This document shows positions 6,418 to 11,931 of a stretch of DNA of 11,931 nt, piece after piece; within the stretch, counting starts at the first letter, position 1, and each line of letters opens with the position of its first letter. Below the pieces are notes generated by a model, which was not told the DNA's origin, made no database searches, and was given only the letters and a program-made list of their open reading frames with translations. The DNA lies in contig JAZTXD010000144.1 in assembly GCA_045636265.1 (NCBI GenBank), forward strand, positions 1-11,931, given 5' to 3'. Both the position numbers and the translations under genes were made by a program. Source of the stretch: Flemingiibacterium sp045636265. Its GTDB lineage: Bacteria > Bacillota > Clostridia > Oscillospirales > CAG-272.

Positions 6418-7641
6418 CTACCATTCACACGCCGCCGACTCGCCCGCAAGGCGTGCAGTCGCGAACGCGATCTGCAAGTTAAATCCGCCCGTGTACGCAT
6501 CAACATCAATAATCTCGCCGGCAAAATAAAGTCCCGGCACGAGCTTTGACTCCATGGTCTTCGGGGAAATCTGCTTAACATCAACGCCTCCCGAGGTGAT
6601 TATCGCCTCGTCAATAGGACGGAACTTCGTCGCCATAAGCGGAAGCGCTTTGAGAAGCTTAACAAGCCCGTGACGCTCTTCCCTTGTTATGCAGTTGCAT
6701 TTTTTTCGGGGATCGATTCCCGACAGCCGAACGATAACGGGTATCAGCTTTGTGGGCAGAAGCTCACCGAGCGAATTAATAAAATCTCGGTTGATATTTT
6801 TTGAGAAGTCATTTTGCAAGCGCTTATCAAGCGTTTCGAAATCGAGCGCCGGCTTTAAATCTATTGAGAGCGAATACTGTTTGCCGCCAAGACCTTTCAT
6901 GTGGCTTGACGCCGAGAGCACAAGCGGTCCCGACACGCCGAAATGTGTGATAAGCATTTCGCCTTGCTCAAAATACACTTCCCTCTCACCGTCAAGGACT
7001 GTGAGCGTCACATTCTTGAGCGAGAGCCCCATTGCTTCCTTCACCCACTTTTCCCGACATTCTATCGGAACAAGCGAGGGTTTGGGCGTGATAATATTAT
7101 GTCCCAAACGCTCGGCAAACTTGTATCCGTCACCGCTTGAACCGGTGAGCGGATATGATGCCCCGCCCGTTGCGACAATAACAGCATCTGCGCGGTACTC
7201 CTTTGAGTCTGCAATAACGGTAAATCCGTCATCGGCTTTTATATCGGTCACACGTGCAGTGATAATTTTCACTCCAAGGCGGTTCAGTTTTGTTTTAAGC
7301 GCACCGCATATATCCCCGGCTCTGTCGGACACGGGAAAAACACGCTCGCCGCGCTCTGTTTTTAGCGGAACACCAAGCTCCTCAAAAAACGCCATTACAT
7401 CCTGCGCGGTAAAATTGCTGTGGGCCGTGTACATAAAGCGCGGATTCGTGGGAGTGTTCTCAATATGGGTGTTTATATCGCTGTTGTTGGTAACGTTACA
7501 GCGACCTTTTCCCGTGATAAGGAGCTTTTTGCCAAGTCGGTCGTTGCGCTCTATAATGGTAACATCAGCGCCCGACTCTCTTGCGAAAATCGCCGCCGTC
7601 ATGCCGGCAGCACCGCCGCCGACAACAATAATACTTTTCAT
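6418..7641 (-). CDS. NAD(P)/FAD-dependent oxidoreductase, BaiN/HI0933 family flavoprotein
   Basis: 407 residues, typical for this family. The N-terminus is a dinucleotide-binding fold: VVGGGAAGMTAAIFAR (6-21), then IIERNDRLGKKLLITGKGRCNVTN, the family signature. The C-terminus has ITSGGVDVKQISPKTMESK and GLYFAGEIIDVDAYTGGFNLQIAFATARLAG, the second FAD contact. Relatives carry names such as BaiN (a bile-acid flavoprotein of Clostridium scindens) and aminoacetone oxidase family, but most are widespread cytosolic flavoenzymes of unproven substrate. Linkage to cmk and purD argues for a housekeeping role over bile-acid metabolism, so no gene symbol is given. It starts 12 bp after the RpiR-family gene with GGAG upstream. 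Confidence 0.9.
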   Translation of the reverse strand: MKSIIVVGGGAAGMTAAIFARESGADVTIIERNDRLGKKLLITGKGRCNVTNNSDINTHIENTPTNPRFMYTAHSNFTAQDVMAFFEELGVPLKTERGERVFPVSDRAGDICGALKTKLNRLGVKIITARVTDIKADDGFTVIADSKEYRADAVIVATGGASYPLTGSSGDGYKFAERLGHNIITPKPSLVPIECREKWVKEAMGLSLKNVTLTVLDGEREVYFEQGEMLITHFGVSGPLVLSASSHMKGLGGKQYSLSIDLKPALDFETLDKRLQNDFSKNINRDFINSLGELLPTKLIPVIVRLSGIDPRKKCNCITREERHGLVKLLKALPLMATKFRPIDEAIITSGGVDVKQISPKTMESKLVPGLYFAGEIIDVDAYTGGFNLQIAFATARLAGESAACEW

Positions 7642-7653
7642 TAAAACTCCGTA

Positions 7654-8544
7654 TTATTCCTTCGAGGATGAATGTGACTTATCGTAAACGTCATACTCAT
7701 CCCAGATATTTTCAAGCTTTTCAAAGGTTTCTGTAACCTCTTGCTGCTTCTTTTTGCCTATGGCAACGATAAGCGCATTGATTATAGACAGCGGCGCAAC
7801 GAGCGAATCGACGAAAGATGCCATAGCGCTCTTTGCAAGCAGAAGATCGTCCGCAGGAGCGGCAATCGGCGAAACAGCACTGTCAGTAAGCGCGATAACG
7901 TGCGCCGACTGTGACTTCGCATATTCAAGCGCGTTGATAATTCGCTTTGAATATCTCGGAAAGCTGATACCGATTATAACGTCATCCTTTGAAATGCGAA
8001 GTATCTGCTCAAAAATCTCCGAGCCGCTGGTTGTACGCACAAGGCGCACATGCGGAAATATGAGGTTTAAGTAGAAGAACAGAAAATCCGCTATTGACGA
8101 CGACGAGCGCATACCTATAATGTATATCATCTTCGCGTTTATCATGGCATCGACCGCTCTGTCAAAGCTGTCGCGGTCGATCTCCTCAAGTGTGCGCTTG
8201 ATCTTGTCCACATCGGACATTAGCACATTTTCAAGTAAGTCCGTGTCCCCAATACGGTCATTGGTTATCTCAATACGCTGAAGCGTGGTAAGCTTGGTTC
8301 GTATAAGCTCCTGCAAGGAATGCTGAAGCTCCGGATATCCGTCAAAACCAAGCTCACTGGCAAAGCGTACCACCGTTGATTCAGACACCTCAACAAGTGC
8401 TCCGAGCTTGGCGGCTGTCATATACGCCGCCTTGTCATAATGCTCAAGGATATATGCCGCGATCTGCTTTTGACCTTTTGAAAATTCCGGCATTCTCTGC
8501 GCGATAAGTGTCAGAAGGTCTGTTTTTTGAACTTCTGTACTCAT
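7654..8544 (-). CDS. MurR/RpiR-family transcriptional regulator (HTH + SIS domain)
   Basis: 296 residues. Residues 1 to about 80 are an HTH_6 domain with the family phrases FSKGQKQIAAYILEHYDKAAYMTAAKLG and VSESTVVRFASELGFDGYPELQ. Residues about 115-255 are a SIS phosphosugar-binding domain (IYIIGMRSSSSIADF, DDVIIGISFPRYSKRIINAL, VIALTDSAVSPIAAPAD). A basic, coiled-coil-like tail of about 40 residues ends in a Ser/Lys-rich stretch. RpiR proteins normally sense sugar phosphates and control nearby sugar genes; here the neighbours are purD and core housekeeping genes, with no sugar transport or catabolism. The start overlaps the purD stop by 4 bases (ATGA) with no good ribosome binding site, so it is probably translated by coupling. 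Target and ligand are unknown. Confidence 0.9.
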   Translation of the reverse strand: MSTEVQKTDLLTLIAQRMPEFSKGQKQIAAYILEHYDKAAYMTAAKLGALVEVSESTVVRFASELGFDGYPELQHSLQELIRTKLTTLQRIEITNDRIGDTDLLENVLMSDVDKIKRTLEEIDRDSFDRAVDAMINAKMIYIIGMRSSSSIADFLFFYLNLIFPHVRLVRTTSGSEIFEQILRISKDDVIIGISFPRYSKRIINALEYAKSQSAHVIALTDSAVSPIAAPADDLLLAKSAMASFVDSLVAPLSIINALIVAIGKKKQQEVTETFEKLENIWDEYDVYDKSHSSSKE

Positions 8545-9809
8545 TTTACACCAATATCGCGGCGATAATGCATGTCGGCAAACTCAACAGACTTAATAGC
8601 CTCGTATGCCTTCTTTATCGCCTCGTCAAGGTTCGCACCCTTTGCGGTAACACCGAGTACACGTCCGCCGGATGTAACGAGCTTGCCGTCCTTAATATCG
8701 GTTCCCGCGTGGAACACCATAATATCGTCCTTGCCTGCAAGCTTGTCGAGTCCGTTTATCTCATAGCCCTTGTTATATTTAACGGGATATCCGCCCGAAG
8801 CCGCAACAACGCACACGCATGCATTGTCTTCCCACTCGATGTTGATAGCGTCAAGACGCTCATCGATAACGGCGTTAATGATATCAAAGAGATCTGTCTT
8901 AAGTCTGGGGAGCACAACCTGTGTTTCGGGGTCGCCGAAGCGTGCGTTATACTCGATAACCTTGGGACCGTCCTTGGTTATCATAAGTCCGAAGTAGATA
9001 ACACCCTTGAACGCTCTTCCCTCACTGGCCATAGCATCAACAGTGGGACGGAAGATCGTCTTCATGCAAACGTCGGCAATTTCGGGCGAGTAGATACGGC
9101 TCGGAGAGAATGTTCCCATACCGCCGGTGTTGAGTCCCTTATCGCCGTCAAGAGCACGCTTGTGGTCCTGCGCAGACACCATGGGAACAACCGTCTTTCC
9201 GTCGCAGAACGCGAGAACGGAAACCTCGGGACCGGTGAGAAATTCTTCGATAACAACACGGTTTCCGGCATCACCGAAAGCCTTGTCGTCCATTATTTCA
9301 TGCACGCCTGCTTCAGCCGCCGCAAGATCTTCGGCGATGATTACGCCCTTACCGAGCGCAAGTCCCTCCGCCTTGATTACTGTGGGGAATGTATTCTGCG
9401 CTCTGATGTAAGCAATAGCATCGGCAGAAGACTCAAACACCTCATAAGCCGCGGTGGGGATACCGTACTTCTTCATGAGCTGCTTTGAGAATACCTTACT
9501 GCCCTCGATTATCGCCGCATTTGCTCTCGGACCGAACGCACGGATGCCCTCTCTTTCAAGTGCATCAACCATACCGAGCATAAGCGGATCGTCGGGAGCT
9601 ACAAATACGAGATCAACCTTCTTCTCTTTAGCCGCCGCAACTACGCCCTCAACGTCGGTTGCCTTGATCGGAAGATTTTCGGCAATCGCCGCAGTACCGC
9701 CGTTTCCGGGAGCCATGTATATTTTTCCGCAGTTCGCGGATTTTTTGAGTGTTTCGGCAATGGTGTGTTCACGTCCGCCGCCGCCAACAATAAGTATATC
9801 CTGTTTCAT
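8541..9809 (-). CDS. purD: Phosphoribosylamine-glycine ligase (GAR synthetase)
   Basis: 422 residues, full length. PurD joins glycine to 5-phosphoribosylamine using ATP, the second step of de novo purine synthesis. N-domain marks are ILIVGGGGREHTI and MAPGNGG. ATP-grasp marks are GPRANAAIIEGSKVFSK, PTVIKAEGLALGKGV, AQDHKRALDGDKGLNTGGMG and the metal-site segment EYNARFGDPETQVVLPRL. The C-domain (about 325-422) is complete. No other pur genes are in the window. The start has GGAGG 6 nt upstream of the ATG. It is the first gene of the minus-strand block; the 50 bp between it and the asd terminator hold no convincing promoter, only a weak TTTACA-N16-TATTCA that would give a very short leader. 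It overlaps the RpiR-family gene by 4 bases. Confidence 0.96.
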   Translation of the reverse strand: MKQDILIVGGGGREHTIAETLKKSANCGKIYMAPGNGGTAAIAENLPIKATDVEGVVAAAKEKKVDLVFVAPDDPLMLGMVDALEREGIRAFGPRANAAIIEGSKVFSKQLMKKYGIPTAAYEVFESSADAIAYIRAQNTFPTVIKAEGLALGKGVIIAEDLAAAEAGVHEIMDDKAFGDAGNRVVIEEFLTGPEVSVLAFCDGKTVVPMVSAQDHKRALDGDKGLNTGGMGTFSPSRIYSPEIADVCMKTIFRPTVDAMASEGRAFKGVIYFGLMITKDGPKVIEYNARFGDPETQVVLPRLKTDLFDIINAVIDERLDAINIEWEDNACVCVVAASGGYPVKYNKGYEINGLDKLAGKDDIMVFHAGTDIKDGKLVTSGGRVLGVTAKGANLDEAIKKAYEAIKSVEFADMHYRRDIGVK

Positions 9810-9858
9810 AATGTTCCTCCGTGTTGTGTGAATATCTGTTTTATAGAGCCTGTAAAAT

Positions 9859-9899
9859 TCGCGTCGGATGCGAACTCATGCGCTTGTGATCCGACGCGA
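9859..9899 (-). terminator. Intrinsic terminator of asd
   Basis: An 11-bp GC-rich stem (9859-9869 with 9889-9899, containing CGCGTCGGAT and its complement) with a 19-nt loop that can pair further (GCG 9870-9872 with CGC 9881-9883). In the minus direction it is followed by ATTTTAC. It lies 10 bp past the asd stop and separates asd from the purD block, though the short T tract may allow read-through. Confidence 0.7.
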
Positions 9900-9909
9900 T
9901 ATTTTGCTA

Positions 9910-10995
9910 TTATTTTGCGGTAATGTATCCGAGTCTGTAGAGAAGCTCGGCAATCTCAACCGCGCCGCCTGCCGCACCGCGGAGGGTGTTGTGCGAAAGA
10001 CCTACGAACTTGTAGTCAAAGAGAGTGTCCTCGCGAAGTCTTCCGATAGAGATAGCCATGCCGCCCTCGAGATTTCTGTCAAGGTTTGCTTGGGGACGGT
10101 TATCCTCTTCAAAATAGTGGATAAACTGCTTGGGAGCGTGAGGAAGTCCAAGTTCCTGCGGCTTACCGGAATAGTTTGCCCATGCTTCGAGGATCTGCTC
10201 CTTGGTGGGCTTATTCTTGAATTTTACGAATACAGCCGCGGTGTGACCGTCGGTAACGGGTACGCGGATGCACTGGGTTGTGATAAGCGGAGCGTTTGCC
10301 TTAACGATTTCTCCGTTTTCAACCTTACCCCAAACGCGAAGAGGCTCCTGCTCGGACTTTTCTTCCTCGCCGCCGATGTAGGGGATTACGTTGTCGATCA
10401 TTTCGGGCCACTCGTTGAAGGTCTTGCCCGCACCGGAAATAGCCTGATATGTAGTTGCAACGATCTCGGTAGGCTCATACTTGAGAAGAGGTGTGAGCGC
10501 CGGAACGTAAGACTGAATGGAGCAGTTAGGCTTTACGGCGATAAATCCGCGCTTTGTACCAAGGCGCTTCTTCTGGGACTCGATAACCTCAAGGTGAGCA
10601 TCGTTGATTTCCGGAATTACCATAGGAACGTCGGGAGTCCAACGGTTTGCGGAGTTGTTTGACACAACGGGGATCTCTGCCTTTGCATAAGCTTCCTCGA
10701 GCGCCTTGATCTCGTCCTTCTTCATATCAACCGCACAGAATACGAAGTCGCAAAGCTCGCCCATAACATCAAGCTTGGATGCGTCGATAACGACCATATT
10801 CTTAACGGATTCGGGCATAGGAGTCTGGAGCTTCCAGCGACCTCCGAGAGCCTCCTCGTATGTTTTACCTGCGGAACGCGGACTTGCCGCGAGCGCGGTT
10901 ATTTCGAAATAGGGATGATCCTGTAAAAGAGTGATAAATCTCTGACCGACCATGCCGGTTGCGCCGACGATGCCGGCACGAAGCTTCTGTGACAT
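9910..10995 (-). CDS. asd: Aspartate-semialdehyde dehydrogenase, archaeal/fungal-type
   Basis: 361 residues from the chosen start. It reduces aspartyl phosphate to aspartate semialdehyde with NADPH, feeding lysine/diaminopimelate, threonine and methionine synthesis. Marks are the cofactor loop GIVGATGMVGQRF, the active-site cysteine in KPNCSIQS, TTYQAISGAG with the catalytic Gln, NVIPYIGGEEEK and CIRVPVTDGHT. The last three resemble yeast Hom2 and archaeal enzymes more than the classical E. coli or Bacillus type. The PNCST motif common in the family is PNCSI here. The frame also opens at a TTG (11010), but that codon overlaps the GGAGG site (11008-11004), which sits 8 nt before the ATG at 10995, so the ATG is the start. 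It is monocistronic, with its own promoter and terminator. Confidence 0.93.
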   Translation of the reverse strand: MSQKLRAGIVGATGMVGQRFITLLQDHPYFEITALAASPRSAGKTYEEALGGRWKLQTPMPESVKNMVVIDASKLDVMGELCDFVFCAVDMKKDEIKALEEAYAKAEIPVVSNNSANRWTPDVPMVIPEINDAHLEVIESQKKRLGTKRGFIAVKPNCSIQSYVPALTPLLKYEPTEIVATTYQAISGAGKTFNEWPEMIDNVIPYIGGEEEKSEQEPLRVWGKVENGEIVKANAPLITTQCIRVPVTDGHTAAVFVKFKNKPTKEQILEAWANYSGKPQELGLPHAPKQFIHYFEEDNRPQANLDRNLEGGMAISIGRLREDTLFDYKFVGLSHNTLRGAAGGAVEIAELLYRLGYITAK

Positions 10996-11061
10996 TACAT
11001 TGTCCTCCAAGAATTTATATAATATTTTTATTGACTGAGTTTATACAATCGTACAATATAT

Positions 11062-11091
11062 ATTATACCATATTTTACCCCCTTCTGTCAA
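11062..11091 (-). promoter_or_regulatory. Near-perfect sigma-A promoter of asd
   Basis: Perfect -35 TTGACA (11091-11086), an 18-bp spacer and perfect -10 TATAAT (11067-11062), preceded by TGG as an extended -10. The predicted start near 11055 gives a leader of about 60 nt, too short for a lysine riboswitch; only the GGAGG site is seen in it. Confidence 0.88.
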
Positions 11092-11099
11092 TAAAAAAC

Positions 11100-11113
11100 G
11101 CAAGATTTCTTGC
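11100..11113. promoter_or_regulatory. Palindrome just upstream of the asd promoter
   Basis: GCAAGATTTCTTGC is two perfect 6-bp half sites around TT. It begins 8 bases upstream of the asd -35 box and lies in the region shared with the divergent hpf gene. It may be an activator or repressor site, or chance; no matching regulator is known to me. Confidence 0.3.
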
Positions 11114-11180
11114 AAAATCAAATGTAACATTTTTATGTGCACAATTCACAAATAATTTCAAAATATTTTCGTGTTTAGTA

Positions 11181-11209
11181 TTGATAATTACAACAAAATG
11201 TGGTATACT
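11181..11209 (+). promoter_or_regulatory. Sigma-A promoter of hpf
   Basis: -35 TTGATA (11181-11186), a 17-bp spacer and -10 TATACT (11204-11209), with TGG before it as an extended -10. The start near 11216 gives a leader of about 55 nt ending in AAGGTGGAG (11257-11265) before the ATG. Confidence 0.82.
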
Positions 11210-11270
11210 ATAGATGCGGAGGAAATATGGCATACACGCCCCCGCAAATAAATAAAAAGGTGGAGAGAAT

Positions 11271-11783
11271 ATGATTATTACCTACGTTGGCAGACATTTA
11301 ACCGTTCCGGAAGATTTCAAGCCTATCGCAGAAACCAAGCTTGCCAAATTCGACAAGTTCTTCCGCGATGAACCAAGCGCCACGGTCAAGCTCTCCGCTA
11401 TGAAAAACCGTGAGCGTGTGGAAGTCACCATCACAGCAGGCGGCATTATATACCGCGGAGAGGAGTCCGCTGACACCTTCAGAAGCGCACTTGATTTAGC
11501 AATGGAAGCAATCGAGCGCCAGATACGCAAAAACAAGACCAAACTTGAAAAACGCCTGAGGGATGGCATATCGAAGGACTTTCCCGACGAGCCAATTGAC
11601 GACGAGCCGATCATCCGAACCAAAACCTTTGATGTACGCCCCATGACACCCGAAGAAGCGATCCTGCAGATGAATCTTCTCGGACACAGCTTTTTCCTCT
11701 ATTCCGATGTAGCAAGCGGCGAGGTCAACGTGGTGTACCGCCGCAACGACGGCGACTATGGCGTCCTCATTCCGAAGAAGTAA
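11271..11783 (+). CDS. hpf: Ribosome hibernation promoting factor, long form
   Basis: 170 residues, the length of long HPF of Gram-positive bacteria. Residues 1 to about 100 are the S30AE/YfiA domain that binds in the mRNA/tRNA channel of the 30S subunit (MIITYVGRHLTVPEDFK, VEVTITAGGIIYRGEESADTF, ALDLAMEAIERQIRKNK). A charged linker (about 101-115) leads to the C-terminal dimerisation domain (about 116-170: RTKTFDVRPMTPEEAILQMNLLGHSFFLYSD, VVYRRNDGDYGVLIPKK), which pairs two 70S ribosomes into inactive 100S particles. All conserved parts are present. The start is supported by the ribosome binding site and family alignment. It is divergent from asd, with its own promoter and a terminator, so it is probably monocistronic. 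Confidence 0.95.
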   Translation: MIITYVGRHLTVPEDFKPIAETKLAKFDKFFRDEPSATVKLSAMKNRERVEVTITAGGIIYRGEESADTFRSALDLAMEAIERQIRKNKTKLEKRLRDGISKDFPDEPIDDEPIIRTKTFDVRPMTPEEAILQMNLLGHSFFLYSDVASGEVNVVYRRNDGDYGVLIPKK

Positions 11784-11799
11784 ACACTAAAACCCACGT

Positions 11800-11830
11800 A
11801 GGGGCGGATTTTATGTCCGCCCTTATTTTT
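11800..11830 (+). terminator. Intrinsic terminator of hpf
   Basis: The core is a perfect 7-bp stem GGGCGGA/TCCGCCC (11802-11808 with 11816-11822), extendable by a G-T and an A-T pair, around the loop TTTTATG, then TTATTTTT. The hairpin begins with GTAGGG, shared with the repeat near the window end, so it may be a repeat used as terminator. Confidence 0.8.
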
Positions 11831-11844
11831 ATTACAAACAACCG

Positions 11845-11863
11845 GTGTGGGCAAGCCCCATAC
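11845..11863. repeat. Small palindromic element
   Basis: GTGTGGG...CCCATAC, a 7-bp stem with one G-T pair and a CAAGC loop. It lies between the hpf terminator and the next hairpin and is not followed by a T tract, so it is not an obvious terminator. Confidence 0.4.
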
Positions 11864-11885
11864 TATATGTATATCTTGGCATCCC

Positions 11886-11931
11886 TTGTAGGGACAGGCA
11901 GAATTGCGCTATGCGCAATTCTTTCCGACTG
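11886..11931. repeat. Palindromic intergenic repeat, reaching the window end
   Basis: It starts TGTAGGGACAGGC and contains a perfect 10-bp stem AGAATTGCGC/GCGCAATTCT (11900-11909 with 11913-11922) with a TAT loop, then TTTCCGACTG, where the window stops. The GTAGGG opening is shared with the hpf terminator hairpin (11798-11803). Short dispersed palindromes with such openings are found in gut clostridial genomes, from memory; copy number here is not known. Confidence 0.5.

Noticed and set aside
6689..7687. 332-codon plus-strand ORF opposite the flavoprotein gene
   Set aside because: Antisense shadow; the minus-strand gene has complete FAD motifs and a proper ribosome binding site.
8508..9488. 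326-codon plus-strand ORF opposite purD
   Set aside because: Antisense shadow of a full-length, clearly conserved PurD.
9829..9856. Possible promoter TTTACA-N16-TATTCA for the purD operon
   Set aside because: Weak boxes, overlap with the asd terminator and a leader of about 13 nt make it unconvincing. The true start of this operon remains unresolved.
9868..10662. 264-codon plus-strand ORF opposite asd
   Set aside because: Antisense shadow; Asd motifs are unambiguous on the minus strand.
10996..11061. Lysine riboswitch or T-box in the asd leader
   Set aside because: The predicted leader is about 60 nt, far shorter than either element, and has no matching conserved segments or terminator hairpin.
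11031..11064. Plus-strand promoter TTGACT followed by TATATT
   Set aside because: The spacing is about 22 bp and no gene begins close downstream; the overlapping minus-strand asd promoter is far better.

Overview
This window looks like an ordinary chromosomal stretch from a low-to-moderate G+C Gram-positive bacterium of the class Clostridia, probably an uncultured gut lineage. The evidence is a fused IspH-ribosomal protein S1 gene, which is a clostridial hallmark; an AbrB-type regulator with a C-terminal zinc ribbon; long-form HPF; strong AGGAGG-type ribosome binding sites; consensus sigma-A promoters; and many intrinsic terminators. I cannot name the genus from sequence alone. No phage, transposase, CRISPR, tRNA or rRNA signal was seen.

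Layout. Bases 3-893 (+) are the C-terminal part of a CapA-family protein cut off by the window start. It converges on a small lipoprotein gene of unknown function (976-1530, -), with a bidirectional terminator between them. An AT-rich region of about 315 bp (1531-1846) carries divergent promoters for the lipoprotein and for a monocistronic AbrB-family regulator (1847-2092, +). A second bidirectional terminator separates that gene from a class I SAM methyltransferase (2175-3020, -).

Bases 3105-9809 (-) form a tight, probably co-transcribed block. In transcription order it holds purD, an RpiR-family regulator, a BaiN/HI0933-type flavoprotein, cmk, plsC and the ispH-rpsA fusion. Gaps are 19 bp or less, and two junctions are ATGA overlaps. 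The block joins purine synthesis, CMP recycling, phospholipid synthesis, isoprenoid synthesis and translation, so it reads as a growth-linked housekeeping operon. Upstream lies asd (9910-10995, -), an archaeal/fungal-type aspartate-semialdehyde dehydrogenase with its own near-perfect promoter and terminator. It is divergent from hpf (11271-11783, +), the long ribosome-hibernation factor. The window ends in a cluster of palindromic intergenic repeats.

The strongest oddity is inside the ispH-rpsA fusion. An in-frame ATG exactly at the S1 boundary (codon 292) is preceded by a full AGGAGG ribosome binding site, and codon usage changes there. This suggests that free S1 may be made from the same message alongside the fusion protein. 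I did not find a convincing new multi-gene system; most genes are recognisable housekeeping families.
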